From assembly GCF_000768065.1 (NCBI RefSeq), contig NZ_JRKM01000001.1, positions 2,046,001 through 2,110,000 on the forward strand: a DNA stretch of 64,000 bases. The letters run 5' to 3'. Shown here in pieces: positions 16,586 to 26,849 of this stretch. Each line of letters begins with the position of its first letter. The first letter of the stretch is position 1. Below the pieces are notes generated by a model. That model was not told where the DNA came from. It was given only the letters and a program-made list of their open reading frames with translations, and did not search any database. Made by a program: the position numbers and the translations under genes. Origin of the DNA: Aquabacterium sp. NJ1. GTDB lineage: Bacteria; Pseudomonadota; Gammaproteobacteria; Burkholderiales; Burkholderiaceae_C.

Positions 16586-19054
16586 ATGCGCACCGCGTCC
16601 GTCGTGCTTGACCCGACCATTCCAAGTCCGGCTCGAAGCCCCGCTCAACGTTTACTGTTTGCCCTGCTCGGCTGGATCGCCGTGGCCTCGGCCATCACCT
16701 TTGTGGTGTGGCTGGTGAGCCCCTGGTTGATCCCGTCGGCCAGCAACGCCGCGGTCGAGTTCACGGCGCACCGCTTCCGCATGCTGCCCTCGGCCAGCCA
16801 GGCGGGCACCAACTGGCAGGATGTCAGCCTGCCCGACACCTGGGCCGCCCGGGGCCTGCCCTCCAAAGGCATCGCGCGTTACGAGTCCACCTTCCTGCTC
16901 AGGCAGGCACCCGCCACGCTGCAGCAGCAGACCTGGGCCGTGCGCGTGGACCGCCTGAGCTTCCAGCACCGCGTATGGGTCAATGGCCAGTTGATCCATG
17001 CCCAGTTGCTGGACGCCGACCCGCTGGGCCGCCCCATGGCCTACCTGCTGCAGTTCCCCACCAGCCTGCTGCAGCCGGGCCTCAACCAGCTGCAGGTGGA
17101 AGTGCAGCACGCCAGCATGGGCGGTATGTCGGCCCCGATGATCGGCGCCACCGACGAGCTGATGCCCGGCCACACCATGCAGGCCTTCCTGACGCAGACC
17201 CTGCCGCTGACCATCAACATCGTGGCCACGGCCTTTGCCTGCTTCCTGATCAGCATCTGGCGCCAGCGCCCCACCGAGCTGGACATGGGCATGCTGGGCC
17301 TGCTGTGCGTGGTCGTGTCGGTGCGCAACTGCAGCTACTACATCGTCGACGGGCCCACGCTGTCACAAGCCATGACCGGCTGGCTCTACCTGACCGCCCA
17401 GGTCACGGCCACCGTGCTGCTGGGCGCCTTTGCGATGGCGATTGCGGGCAAGCGCTGGCCCTGGTTCACCAAGGCGCTGTGGGCCGTGCAGATCGGCTTC
17501 CCGCTGCTGGCCGGGCTGGCGGCGCAACAGGGCATGCTGGAAGCGGCCCGCGCCGTGACCTACCCGCTGCTGCTTCTGCTGATGCTGCCCACGCTGGCCT
17601 TGTTGCTGCGCCTGCACAAACGCTTCAGCAAACCGGCGGCCATCGGCATGGTGCTGGGCATTGCCGTGTCCCTGGTGGCCGGGGTGCACGACTACCTGCG
17701 CCTGATCGGCATGGTGTCGGTCATGCACACCTACTGGTTGCCCATGGCCACCCCTATCACCCTGGCCAGCTACGGCCTGGTGCTGATGAACCGCTTTGTG
17801 GAAGCGGGCAAGACGGCCGAGCAGCTCAACATCGAACTCGAAGCCAAGGTGCAGGAGCGCACCCAGGCCCTGGTGGCCGCCAATGCCGCCAAGGGCCACT
17901 TCCTGGCGGCGGCCAGCCATGACCTGCGCCAGCCCGTGGCTGCCATCGGCCTGTTGTCCGGCCTGTTGCGCGACCGCCTGCGTGATTCGGCCCTGCATGC
18001 CATGACGCTGCGCCTGATCGACGCCGTGCGTGCCATGGAGAACCTGCTCAACGGCCTGCTGGACCTGTCTCGCCTGGAGGCGGGCGCCATCAAGCCGCAT
18101 TGGCAGGTGGTGGACCTGCACGCCATGCTGGAACGCATCGGCACGCACGAGCAGGAGATGGCCAACAGCAAAAGCCTGCGCCTGCGCGTGCACCCCACCA
18201 GCGCCACGGCCTACAGCGACCCCATCCTGCTGGAGCAGATCGTGCGCAACCTGATCGGCAACGCCCTGCGCTACACGCAAAAGGGTGGCGTGCTGGTGGG
18301 TGTGCGCCAGCGTGGCGAGCACCTGCTGATCCAGGTGTGGGACAGCGGCCAGGGCATCGCACCGCAAGACCAGCAACGCATCTTCGAAGACTTCGTACAG
18401 CTGGCCAACCCTGAGCGCAACCAGGCCAAGGGGCTGGGCCTGGGGCTGGCCATCGTGCAACGTGCCACCAAACTGCTGGGCAGCCGCATCCTGCTGCAAT
18501 CGCGCGTGGGCAAGGGCTCGTGCTTCTCGATCGAGGTGCCAGCGGCCAGGGCGGCCTTGCTGGGCACCAAGCCGGTGGCGGGCTCGGCCAGATCCGCCAC
18601 GGCATCCAACAAGGCACCGGCGCCCGCCAGGCAGCCATCGATCTTGCCGCTCGAAGCCATTCACCTGGCTGCGGCTGAGGTCGACAAGCCGCTGCGCGAC
18701 AAACACATCATCCTGTTGGACGACGACGAAGTGCTGCGCCCGGCCCTGAGCGAGCAACTGCGCTCATGGGGCGCCCACGTCAGCCAGGTTGGCTCGCTGG
18801 AAGACCTGGATGAGTTGCTGCAACGCGTGATGCTGGTCGACCTGCTGTTGACCGATCACCGCCTGCCCGATGGCAGTGGCCTGCAGGCCATCGAGATGGC
18901 TCGGGCGCGTCACGCCGGGTTGGGGGTCGTGGTGGTCACGGGGGACACGGGCGAAGCGCCCATGAAAGCCTTGCAGGCCTGCGGGGCACCGGTGCTGCAC
19001 AAGCCCTTCCCCGCTGAAGCGCTGCTCAAGGCGCTTCAGCAGCAGCTCACTTGA
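16586..19054 (+). CDS. Hybrid sensor histidine kinase, 7TMR-DISM-like input, C-terminal receiver
   Basis: 822 residues from the ATG at 16586; an in-frame start at 16412 would add 58 residues that do not look like protein sequence. Layout: one membrane segment, then a periplasmic jelly-roll-like domain (WQDVSLPDTW, then YESTFLL) at about 50-215. About seven membrane helices (215-420) follow, then a short coil, a HisKA domain with the phosphorylated His445 in SHDLRQP, and HATPase (N-box NLIGNALRYT, GQGIA, GLGLGLAIV). The C-terminal receiver has LLDDDE, phosphoacceptor Asp757 in LLTDHRLPDG, and KPF. The input resembles 7TMR-DISM receptors, often carbohydrate sensors, but the ligand is unknown. 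No DNA-binding partner is adjacent. It overlaps gspF tail-to-tail by eight bases. Confidence 0.85.
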   Translation: MRTASVVLDPTIPSPARSPAQRLLFALLGWIAVASAITFVVWLVSPWLIPSASNAAVEFTAHRFRMLPSASQAGTNWQDVSLPDTWAARGLPSKGIARYESTFLLRQAPATLQQQTWAVRVDRLSFQHRVWVNGQLIHAQLLDADPLGRPMAYLLQFPTSLLQPGLNQLQVEVQHASMGGMSAPMIGATDELMPGHTMQAFLTQTLPLTINIVATAFACFLISIWRQRPTELDMGMLGLLCVVVSVRNCSYYIVDGPTLSQAMTGWLYLTAQVTATVLLGAFAMAIAGKRWPWFTKALWAVQIGFPLLAGLAAQQGMLEAARAVTYPLLLLLMLPTLALLLRLHKRFSKPAAIGMVLGIAVSLVAGVHDYLRLIGMVSVMHTYWLPMATPITLASYGLVLMNRFVEAGKTAEQLNIELEAKVQERTQALVAANAAKGHFLAAASHDLRQPVAAIGLLSGLLRDRLRDSALHAMTLRLIDAVRAMENLLNGLLDLSRLEAGAIKPHWQVVDLHAMLERIGTHEQEMANSKSLRLRVHPTSATAYSDPILLEQIVRNLIGNALRYTQKGGVLVGVRQRGEHLLIQVWDSGQGIAPQDQQRIFEDFVQLANPERNQAKGLGLGLAIVQRATKLLGSRILLQSRVGKGSCFSIEVPAARAALLGTKPVAGSARSATASNKAPAPARQPSILPLEAIHLAAAEVDKPLRDKHIILLDDDEVLRPALSEQLRSWGAHVSQVGSLEDLDELLQRVMLVDLLLTDHRLPDGSGLQAIEMARARHAGLGVVVVTGDTGEAPMKALQACGAPVLHKPFPAEALLKALQQQLT

Positions 19055-20273
19055 CCCAGGTGTTCATCTGCATGATCGGCATCATCACCGACATCACGAT
19101 GAGCATCACGACCAGGCCCATGACCACGATCAGCAAAGGCTCCAGCACGGTCGCAATGGCCAGGGCCTTGCGTTGCACCTCGCCCGAGAGCTGATTGGCC
19201 GCGCGCTGCAGCATGACGGGCAGCTGGCCTGTCTGCTCGCCCAGGCGGGCAAACATCGACAATAAGCCAGGGAAGCGTTTCTTGGCCGCCAGGGCCGAGG
19301 CCAGCGGCGCGCCTTCGCGGACCTGCACGAGGGCCTCCATGGCGTCCGCCCGCATCGCACGGTTGGACAGCGTTTCAGCGGCCGCCTGCAGCGCCTTCAG
19401 GATGGGCACGCCCGAGCCCGCCAGCATGGCCAGCGTGCCGGCAAAGCGCGCCGCGTTGTAGCCGCGCGAGAGTTTGCCGATGAGCGGCAGCTCCAGCCAG
19501 AAGGCATCGAACTTCTGGCGGAAATCTTCATTGCGCCGGGCGAACATCAGCGCCGAGAAACCCACGATCAGCACGATGGCCAACAGCCAGCCCCAGTTGC
19601 GCATGAAAGCGCTCAGGCCCAGCATGAACTGCGTGAGCGCCGGCAAGGCCCGCTTGCCGCTGGAGAACACCTGCGCCACCTGCGGCACCACGAACACCAG
19701 CAAGGCGATCACGATCACGATGGCGAACACCGACACGATGGCCGGGTACAGGGTCGCGCCAATCAGCTTGGATTTCAGCGCCTGCTGCTCTTCCAGGTCA
19801 TTGGCCAGCTTGTCGAGCACGCCGCCCAGCTGGCCGCTTTGTTCACCGGCCGCCACCACGCCACGGTACACATCGTCGAACTCGCGGGGCGAGCCCGCCA
19901 GCGCACGCGCAAACGGCGAGCCAGCATTGACCTCGGCACGCAGGTGCGACACCAGCTCGCGCTGGCGCGGGTCCTCGGCCTCGTCTGCCAGGGCCGTCAA
20001 GGCGCGCTCCAGCGGCAGGCCAGCCACCACCAGGCCCGACAGCTGACGCGTCCAGATGGCCAGGGCCGATGAGTTGAACACGCGGCGAACGAAGAGCTGC
20101 TTGTTGAGGCCTTCACCCTCGCCCGCCGTCCCCTGGACCACGGTCTCGACCTTGAGTGGCACCAATTGCTGCAGGCGCAATTGCGCGCGCGCGGCCTTGG
20201 GGTTGTCGGCCTCGACCAGGCCATTGACGGTCTTGCCGGCAGGGTCCAGGGCTTCAAAGCGGAAGGCGGGCAT
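19047..20273 (-). CDS. gspF: Type II secretion inner-membrane platform protein GspF
   Basis: 408 residues with the duplicated T2SS-F domain, each ending in membrane helices (TLYPAIVSVFAIVIVIALLVF near the centre and LVVMLIVMSVMM at the end). It is the platform that couples the GspE ATPase to pseudopilus assembly. Last gene of the minus-strand gsp operon, 25 bases after gspE. Its stop overlaps the opposite-strand histidine kinase gene. Confidence 0.95.
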   Translation of the reverse strand: MPAFRFEALDPAGKTVNGLVEADNPKAARAQLRLQQLVPLKVETVVQGTAGEGEGLNKQLFVRRVFNSSALAIWTRQLSGLVVAGLPLERALTALADEAEDPRQRELVSHLRAEVNAGSPFARALAGSPREFDDVYRGVVAAGEQSGQLGGVLDKLANDLEEQQALKSKLIGATLYPAIVSVFAIVIVIALLVFVVPQVAQVFSSGKRALPALTQFMLGLSAFMRNWGWLLAIVLIVGFSALMFARRNEDFRQKFDAFWLELPLIGKLSRGYNAARFAGTLAMLAGSGVPILKALQAAAETLSNRAMRADAMEALVQVREGAPLASALAAKKRFPGLLSMFARLGEQTGQLPVMLQRAANQLSGEVQRKALAIATVLEPLLIVVMGLVVMLIVMSVMMPIMQMNTWVK

Positions 20274-20298
20274 GGTGTGTGGGCCTTGTTGTTCGCGC

Positions 20299-21723
20299 TT
20301 ATTCTCGGGTCACCCGCAGGACTTCTTCCAGCGAGGTCACCCCTTCGGCCACCAGGCGGTCACCGTCATCGCGCATGGTCTTCATGCCGGCCAGTTGCGC
20401 GCGCTCGAACAGCTTGGCTTCGGACGCCTGCTCGTGGATCAGCGTGCGGATGTCGTCATCGGCCACCATCAACTCGTACACACCGGTACGGCCCTTGTAA
20501 CCGCTCATGCCGCATTCGCTGCAACCCACCGGGTGCCACTTGCCATGGCCGTCCTGGCGCTTGCAATGCGGGCACAGCTTGCGCACCAGGCGCTGGGCCA
20601 GCACACCCAGCAGCGAAGACGACAGCAGGAAGGGCTCGATGCCCATGTCGGTCAGGCGGGTCACGGCGCTGGGCGCGTCATTGGTGTGCAGCGTGGCCAG
20701 CACCAGGTGGCCCGTCAGCGATGCCTGCACGGCGATCTGGGCGGTTTCCAGGTCACGGATTTCACCGATCATGATGACATCCGGGTCCTGACGCAGGATG
20801 GCGCGCAGGGCCTTGGCAAAGGTCAGCTCGATGCGGGCGTTGACCTGGGTCTGGCCGATGCCGGGCAACTCGTACTCGACCGGGTCTTCCACGGTCAGCA
20901 CATTGGTGGTCTGCGAATCGACCGTGCTCAGGCCGGCATACAGCGTGGTCGTCTTACCCGAGCCCGTGGGACCGGTGACCAGCACGATGCCGTGCGGCTG
21001 GCGCAGCAGGCGCTTGAAGCGCTCCAGCGAGTCGCCGCTCATGCCCAGCGATTCGAGGGTGAACTTGTTGGCGTCGCCCTTGTCCAGCAAACGCAGCACC
21101 GCGCGCTCACCGTGCGCCGAAGGCAGGGTCGAGACACGAACGTCCACCGCGCGGCCACCGATGCGCAGGCTGATGCGGCCGTCTTGCGGCAGGCGCTTTT
21201 CAGAGATGTCCAGCTCGGCCATGATCTTCAGGCGCGAGATCAGCGCGGCGTGCAGGGCCTTGTTGGGCTGCACCACTTCGCGCAGCGTGCCGTCCACACG
21301 GAAGCGCACGGCCGATGAACGCTCGTAGGGTTCGATGTGGATGTCGGAGGCACCATCCTTGGCCGCCTGCGTCAGCAGCGCATTGAGCATCCGGATGATG
21401 GGTGCGTCGTTGCTGGACTCCAGCAGGTCTTCGACCGCGGGCAGGTCCTGCATCATGCGCGACAGGTCCACCGCGCTTTCGACTTCGCCGACCACGGCAG
21501 CGGCGCTGCCTTCGCCCGCGGCATAAGCCGTGGCGATGCGCTGCGACAGCGTCTCAGCGGGCTCCTGCTCGATGGCATGCACCACGTGCAGGCGCATCAC
21601 CTCGGACAGGGCTGCGGAAGACACCGCCGGGCTGGCCCACAAGGTGGCGCGCGTTTCATCGCACTCCAGCAAGATGCCATTGGCCTTGGCAAAGGCATAG
21701 GGAAGAGGGTGACGTGCGGCCAT
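20299..21723 (-). CDS. gspE: Type II secretion ATPase GspE
   Basis: A 474-residue hexameric ATPase driving pseudopilus extension. Walker [10 protein letters not shown] is at 251-259, the Asp box [10 protein letters not shown] near 275-284, and Walker [13 protein letters not shown] at 313-324. LATLHTNDA is the His box. The C-terminal zinc-binding tetracysteine motif is at Cys384, Cys387, Cys401 and Cys404. The N-terminal domain is shorter than in proteins with two N1E modules. It lies between gspD and gspF in the operon. Confidence 0.97.
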   Translation of the reverse strand: MAARHPLPYAFAKANGILLECDETRATLWASPAVSSAALSEVMRLHVVHAIEQEPAETLSQRIATAYAAGEGSAAAVVGEVESAVDLSRMMQDLPAVEDLLESSNDAPIIRMLNALLTQAAKDGASDIHIEPYERSSAVRFRVDGTLREVVQPNKALHAALISRLKIMAELDISEKRLPQDGRISLRIGGRAVDVRVSTLPSAHGERAVLRLLDKGDANKFTLESLGMSGDSLERFKRLLRQPHGIVLVTGPTGSGKTTTLYAGLSTVDSQTTNVLTVEDPVEYELPGIGQTQVNARIELTFAKALRAILRQDPDVIMIGEIRDLETAQIAVQASLTGHLVLATLHTNDAPSAVTRLTDMGIEPFLLSSSLLGVLAQRLVRKLCPHCKRQDGHGKWHPVGCSECGMSGYKGRTGVYELMVADDDIRTLIHEQASEAKLFERAQLAGMKTMRDDGDRLVAEGVTSLEEVLRVTRE

Positions 21724-21740
21724 GGCCTTCTATCCCTTGT

Positions 21741-24002
21741 TTACTTGCTGCCTGCGGCCGCGGCGGGCTCCTGCCCAGGTGCTTGCGGCGTCAGCTTGGG
21801 AGCGAACCCCGAGCTGGACGGCATCACCACCGTGGGGGCCGGCGCATTGGGGTCGTCCAGCGGCTGGCGCACAGAAGGCATGCTCAGCTTGTTGCTCAGC
21901 TTGAGCGGATCCAGTTGCGGCGCCTCGTTGATGGGCAGCACATAGCTCTTGTCGGGCACAGAGGTGATCTGGCGCTGGCGCATGTACTCGTAACGGTCCA
22001 TCGTCAGGCTGTTGCTGTCGTCCTGGGTGCGCATCACCGCCGGCCGCAGGAAGACCATCAGGTTCTTCTTGCTGCGCTCGCGCGAGCGGCTCTTGAACAG
22101 GTTGCCCAGTATGGGGATGTCACCCAGCAGCGGCACCTTGCTGTCGCCATCGCCGTACGAGTCAGACAACAGGCCACCCAGCACCAGCGTCTGGCCGTCG
22201 TCCACCACCACGGTGGTCTCGATGGTGCTCTTGTTGGTCGTCAGGCCATTGGGTGAAGACTTGCTGGACGGATCGACGTCCGACTTCTCCTGGAACACCG
22301 TCATGCGCACGGTGCCACCTTCGCCCACCTGCGGGCGCACGCGCAGCACCAGGCCCACGTCCTTGCGCTCCACCGTGGTGAAGGGGTTCACCGAACCGCT
22401 GCTGGAGGTGGCGCCGTTGGTGTAAGAGCCCGTCACGAAGGGCACGTTCTGGCCGACCACGATCTTGGCCTCTTCGTTGTCCAGCGCGATCAGGTTCGGC
22501 TTGGACAGCACGTTGGCGCCCGTGTTCTGCTCCAGGAAGGTCGCCAGCGCGCCGAGGTTGTAGGTGCCTTCCGAGTTCTTGTGCAGCAGGCCGATGTTGA
22601 AGCCCGTCAGCCCCTGCACGGCCGACTTCGTGGTCACGCTGAACAGGCCCGGCACGGAGCCATTGGCCAGGTTGGTACCCGCACCGATGACATTGGTGGA
22701 ACCGGCCGCACCGGCCCACTGGAAGCCGACTTGCGCCAGCTTGCTCTCGTCCACCTGGACGATCATGGCCTCGATGTAGATCTGGGCGCGACGACCATCC
22801 AGCTGGTCCACCACGGCGCGCAACTGCTTGTACAGCGAATCGGTGGCGGTGATGATCAGCGAGTTGGTCGAGGGGTCAGCCTGGATGAAGCCACCCGTCG
22901 AAGGCTGGGCCGAAGCGCCCACAGGCGAGGTCGATTGCGTCGATGCGCCGCCGGCCGAGCTGGCCATGCCTGCCCCTGCGGTCGAGGTCGGCAAGCCGCT
23001 CGCACCGGCACTGGCCGCCCCACCCGAGCCGCCCGAAGAGCCACCCGCACCCGGGAAGGCCGCGCGCAACACCTGCGCCAGCTTCACCGCATCGGCGTTC
23101 TTGAGGTAGACCACGTGGATGCCGCTGCCCCCCAGGCCCGAGGTACCAGGGCGATCCAGGCGCTGGATCAGGTTGCGCACCAGCGTCATGCGGGCGGCAT
23201 TGGGCGCGCGCACCATCAGCGTGTTGGTCCGTGCATCCGACAGCACCATGGTGCTCTGGGCACCCGCCGCGGCACCGGGAGCCCCATGCGTCGAACTGCC
23301 GCCGTCGGCCAGCTTCTGCACCACCGGCGCCAGGTCCGACGCAATGGCGTATTGCAGCGGGATGGCCTCCATGTCCGTGGCCGTGGGCACGTCCAGCGCT
23401 GCGATCATCTGGCCGATGCGCTTGAGGTTGTCGGCGTAGTCCGTGATGACCAGGGTGTTGGTCGACGCGTTGGCGTTGATCGTGTTGTTCGGGCTGATCA
23501 GGGGGCGCAGCACGGTCACCAGGTTGTTGGCACTCTCGTACTGGATACGGAAGATCTGGGTGACGACCTGGTCACCCGATTGCTTGACCGAGCCCACATC
23601 CACCGTGCCGGTCTGCAGCTTGGCTTCGGCTTCAGGCACCACCTTCAGCAGGCCGGCCACTTCCACCAGGCTGAAGCCCTGCCCACGCAGGGCGGCCAGG
23701 AAGTTCAGATAGGCCTCGCGCGGCGTCAGCGGCTGATCGCTGTACAGCGTGATGGCACCTTTGACGCGAGGGTCGACCAGGATCTGGCGGTTGATGATCG
23801 CCGCCATGGCGCGTGCCACGCCTTCGATCTCGGCATTCACGAAGTTGAGCGTGACCGTTGGCGCCGAAGCCGCCTTGCGGGCAGCAGGCGGCGCAGCCAG
23901 GGCCAGACCGACCGGCAGCAAGCCGCCTGGCCCGAAGGTCAATGCCAGGGCCACGGCCAGTGCGCCGGCACGGGGGCGAGTCAGCAGGGGATGGGTCTTC
24001 AT
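21741..24002 (-). CDS. gspD: Type II secretion secretin GspD
   Basis: A 753-residue outer-membrane secretin with a signal peptide ending near ALAAP. The N0 domain (VTLNFVNAEIEGVARAM) and repeated KH-like N1-N3 domains follow, then the C-terminal secretin barrel (LIALDNEEAKIVVGQNVPFVTG and VPLLGDIPILGNLF). A Gly/Ser/Ala-rich insert of about 75 residues (around 318-390) sits in N3. The C-terminal extension is Pro/Ala-rich. Multimers form the outer-membrane exit pore. It is preceded by gspN with three bases between. Confidence 0.97.
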   Translation of the reverse strand: MKTHPLLTRPRAGALAVALALTFGPGGLLPVGLALAAPPAARKAASAPTVTLNFVNAEIEGVARAMAAIINRQILVDPRVKGAITLYSDQPLTPREAYLNFLAALRGQGFSLVEVAGLLKVVPEAEAKLQTGTVDVGSVKQSGDQVVTQIFRIQYESANNLVTVLRPLISPNNTINANASTNTLVITDYADNLKRIGQMIAALDVPTATDMEAIPLQYAIASDLAPVVQKLADGGSSTHGAPGAAAGAQSTMVLSDARTNTLMVRAPNAARMTLVRNLIQRLDRPGTSGLGGSGIHVVYLKNADAVKLAQVLRAAFPGAGGSSGGSGGAASAGASGLPTSTAGAGMASSAGGASTQSTSPVGASAQPSTGGFIQADPSTNSLIITATDSLYKQLRAVVDQLDGRRAQIYIEAMIVQVDESKLAQVGFQWAGAAGSTNVIGAGTNLANGSVPGLFSVTTKSAVQGLTGFNIGLLHKNSEGTYNLGALATFLEQNTGANVLSKPNLIALDNEEAKIVVGQNVPFVTGSYTNGATSSSGSVNPFTTVERKDVGLVLRVRPQVGEGGTVRMTVFQEKSDVDPSSKSSPNGLTTNKSTIETTVVVDDGQTLVLGGLLSDSYGDGDSKVPLLGDIPILGNLFKSRSRERSKKNLMVFLRPAVMRTQDDSNSLTMDRYEYMRQRQITSVPDKSYVLPINEAPQLDPLKLSNKLSMPSVRQPLDDPNAPAPTVVMPSSSGFAPKLTPQAPGQEPAAAAGSK

Positions 24003-24005
24003 GAC

Positions 24006-24902
24006 TTATCCGATCGAAATGACAGAACGGTCGCCCTCGCGGCGGCCGATGATGTTCAACAAATTGTCCAGTGCGCCGCGTTCGGCCTCACTGGCGCGGG
24101 CTTCGCCACGAAAGCGCATCCCGCCGGAGCTCACGCCCCCTTGGCCAGACAGCTGCAGGGCGCCGTCCAGCGTGTTCAATTGCATCTGCAGCAGGCCCTG
24201 GGGATCGCCGCTCAGGTTCAAGCGGTAAGAGCCCAGTCGGTCCAGCGTGGTCAAGCGCGAAGACACGTTCTCCAGCATCAGATCAGCCTGCCCCTGGATG
24301 CGCAGGCGCCCTTGCGCCCACTCGAAAGACAGATCCCGGCTCGACAGGCGCAAGACCCCGGCCAGTTGCAGCGTGTTCCAGGGCGTGCCCAGCCCCCCCA
24401 GCCAGGCGGCGGGCCAGTGCCCGACCTCGCCCGTCGCTTGAGCGAGCACATCGGTCTTGACGCGCCCCATGCCGAAGGCCACCTGCATCACCACCGGTGT
24501 GGGGATGCAGCAGTCCTGCTGGAAGGTCAGGCGCAGGCCCAGGCCGCTCAGGCGCATGGTCCAGTTCAAGCGGCCAGGCAAGGCCCGCGCATCACGACTG
24601 CCGGGACCACCCGTGAGGACCACCACGGCATCGCCATGCCAGATGGTGCCTTGTGACTCGGCCAGCAGCAAGCGCTGGCCCGAAAGCTCCACCACACCTT
24701 GCGCCAGCCAGCTGGCCGGCGCATACACCACCAGCCCCACCAGCGCGCCCAGGCCAGCGCCCCACCAGCCCCAGCGACGGCCGGCCTTGCGCATGTTTTC
24801 CCAGCGCGCGACCTCCATCGTCGACTCGAGCCAGCGCGTGGTCAAGGCGCCCGCGCCTTGCATCCAGGCAGGGCGACGGCTCAGGAAAGGAATGCCAGCC
24901 AT
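24006..24902 (-). CDS. gspN: Type II secretion protein GspN
   Basis: A 298-residue protein with one N-terminal membrane helix (around residues 42-65) and a periplasmic strand-rich domain. GTIWHGDAVV near residue 85 is typical of GspN, an accessory component present in a subset of systems. The ATG at 24902 is used because it directly follows the gspM stop, but internal starts (for example MRKAG) would give a more usual length. Exact start uncertain. Confidence 0.88.
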   Translation of the reverse strand: MAGIPFLSRRPAWMQGAGALTTRWLESTMEVARWENMRKAGRRWGWWGAGLGALVGLVVYAPASWLAQGVVELSGQRLLLAESQGTIWHGDAVVVLTGGPGSRDARALPGRLNWTMRLSGLGLRLTFQQDCCIPTPVVMQVAFGMGRVKTDVLAQATGEVGHWPAAWLGGLGTPWNTLQLAGVLRLSSRDLSFEWAQGRLRIQGQADLMLENVSSRLTTLDRLGSYRLNLSGDPQGLLQMQLNTLDGALQLSGQGGVSSGGMRFRGEARASEAERGALDNLLNIIGRREGDRSVISIG

Positions 24903-24918
24903 GTGCGCGTGCCCGGCC

Positions 24919-25467
24919 TTAACGGCCGCCTCCTGCGCCCGGCCCCATGGCCAGGACGATGTTGCCCGAGTACACCCCTGGCTCGACCTGCATCAGGCCG
25001 GCCTCGGTGGGCTTGGCGCGCGCCGCGCCACGGGCCTCATCCAGCCAGGTGGCCAGGGCATCACCCGAGACGCGGTTGAGCGTGAGCGTGGCGCGGTCAC
25101 CTTGCAGATTGAGCTTGGCCCCGGCCCCCAGGCGCTCCGTGGCCGAGCGCAGCGCCGCCTCGGATTGCGCGGGCGGCACAGGCGGACGCTGGCGCAGCAT
25201 CTGGGATTCATCGGCCAGGCGGCGCATCTGGTCCAGCTGCGCGTCAAGCTCACGCAACTGCGCAGGGGTCTCAGACAGGGTGCGCCAGGCCGGGCGGATG
25301 CCCACCAGCACCAGCAGTGTCAACGCCAGCAGCCAGCCCGCCACCGTGGCCATCTGGCGCTCGCGCGGGGCCATGGCAGCCCACTTGGCCTGCAACTCCT
25401 GGCGCAGCGCTTGAAGAGAGGAAGCTTGAGAACTCATCTGTTTGCTTTCAATGCGTTCATCAGCCAT
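24919..25467 (-). CDS. gspM: Type II secretion protein GspM
   Basis: 182 residues: a short cytoplasmic N-terminus, one membrane helix (about 43-60), a coiled segment, then a ferredoxin-like periplasmic domain. GspM pairs with GspL in the inner-membrane platform. The ATG at 25467 overlaps the gspL stop (ATGGCTGA), arguing for coupling. A second ATG at 25437 is possible. Confidence 0.9.
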   Translation of the reverse strand: MADERIESKQMSSQASSLQALRQELQAKWAAMAPRERQMATVAGWLLALTLLVLVGIRPAWRTLSETPAQLRELDAQLDQMRRLADESQMLRQRPPVPPAQSEAALRSATERLGAGAKLNLQGDRATLTLNRVSGDALATWLDEARGAARAKPTEAGLMQVEPGVYSGNIVLAMGPGAGGGR

Positions 25468-26725
25468 TGGCGCGCCGCACGGTCAGGCGGCCATCCGCCG
25501 ACTCGACCTGCACGCCAGCCGCGCCCAGCTTGCGACGGAACTCGTCCAACTCGACCGCGCCCCAGGAGGCAGGCGGCATCACGGTCAGCGAGCTGCCGTC
25601 GTACTGCAAGCCGGCCGTAGGCTGCTCAGGCGGCCAGGCGCTGGCCACTGCGGCCATCAAAGACTCCAGGTCATTGCCACCAGCCTGGCCCGCCATGGCA
25701 CGCAAGGCTTCGGTTTCGCGGCGCATCTGCACCGGCGCATCCAGCACGGCCTGCACCTGCGGGTGGGCCTGCTTGAGCAGTTGCACCATGGTGGCGCGCT
25801 TGGTCTTGACCAGTTGCGATTGTTGCCAGGCCCACAGATTGAGCCCCAGCACCTGCGCGGCCACCAGGGCCATCAGGCCCATGCGGGCGGGCCGCCATTG
25901 CGGGCTCATGAAGCGCCGCCACTGGTCGCTCAGGGCATATACACCTTTGCTGCGAGGTGTCAGCTCGAACTGCAGCAGGTTCCAGATCGAGCGGGCCGCC
26001 AGCAGGAGGTGCTCGGGCTGGCTTTGCACCGTCACGGCACGGCCCAGCCAGCGCTCGGCCGGCGAGGCCACAGGCGGCGTGGCGAAGAAGCGCGCATTGA
26101 TGGGCAGCGGGTCAGGCAGCAAGGTGCGCGACAGGCTGCCGGCCACCGGCCAGGTCGCCACGCCATCCGGGGTGGACCAGGTCAGCAGCATCTCGGCGCC
26201 AGGCTCAGCCCCCTCGGGCGCACCGGCTGCACCAAACTCGTGGAAGTAGGCCGATGGCGGTTCGTCCGGCGCCACGCCGGGCACCACGCGCTCCACGCGG
26301 ATCTTGGCCTTTTCCAGGGCCATCAGCTGGCTGGTCAACCAGGTATGGTCGCAGGCCGCAATCCAGGTCGGCTGGCCGGCCTTGGCCATCGGGGCCACGG
26401 CCAGGTGCATGTTCTCGGGGTCTTCGAGCAGGGCCTCTTCCAGCATGCTGGCCAGCGCGGCGCGCAGACGGGCCGCCGGCGCCTTGGGCAGGCTCAGGCG
26501 GTGCCAGCTCAGGTCGGTCGGGGCCATGACGGCCACCACACTGTCGGCCCGGGGCAACATGGGTGCCGTGGCACGCCCCTGCCGCGTGGCCGACATGCCG
26601 TCGACGCTGAGCACATAGCTGTACTCCTTCGGCCCGGGCGACGCTGGCGCAGCCCCGGCCTCCGACGCGGTCACGTCGGCGCTCAGGCGCGTGCGCGCCG
26701 GCAGTTGAATGATGAGAATGCTCAT
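25460..26725 (-). CDS. gspL: Type II secretion protein GspL
   Basis: A 421-residue protein with a cytoplasmic actin-like N-terminal domain that recruits GspE, a single membrane helix near 275-290 (MGLMALVAAQVLGLNLWAW) and a periplasmic ferredoxin-like C-terminus that pairs with GspM. It is separated from gspK by a 124-base gap, unlike the tight spacing elsewhere in the operon. No clear ribosome site. Confidence 0.92.
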   Translation of the reverse strand: MSILIIQLPARTRLSADVTASEAGAAPASPGPKEYSYVLSVDGMSATRQGRATAPMLPRADSVVAVMAPTDLSWHRLSLPKAPAARLRAALASMLEEALLEDPENMHLAVAPMAKAGQPTWIAACDHTWLTSQLMALEKAKIRVERVVPGVAPDEPPSAYFHEFGAAGAPEGAEPGAEMLLTWSTPDGVATWPVAGSLSRTLLPDPLPINARFFATPPVASPAERWLGRAVTVQSQPEHLLLAARSIWNLLQFELTPRSKGVYALSDQWRRFMSPQWRPARMGLMALVAAQVLGLNLWAWQQSQLVKTKRATMVQLLKQAHPQVQAVLDAPVQMRRETEALRAMAGQAGGNDLESLMAAVASAWPPEQPTAGLQYDGSSLTVMPPASWGAVELDEFRRKLGAAGVQVESADGRLTVRRANG

Positions 26726-26739
26726 GCCCAGACGGTCAG

Positions 26740-26752
26740 ATATTCAGAATAT
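26740..26752. promoter_or_regulatory. 13-bp palindrome upstream of gspL
   Basis: ATATTC-A-GAATAT is perfectly symmetrical and AT-rich in a GC-rich region. It is 15 bases before gspL, inside the only large gap of the gsp operon (26726-26849). It may mark a secondary promoter or operator for gspLMNDEF, or an mRNA processing structure. Confidence 0.35.
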
Positions 26753-26849
26753 TTCAGCATCCAGCATAGATGCCCCGGCATTGTAGGAGCGCAGGAATAG
26801 CGCCCATTTAAGGATTGATACCTGCTTCGAGCGCAAAGAATGCTTCCCA

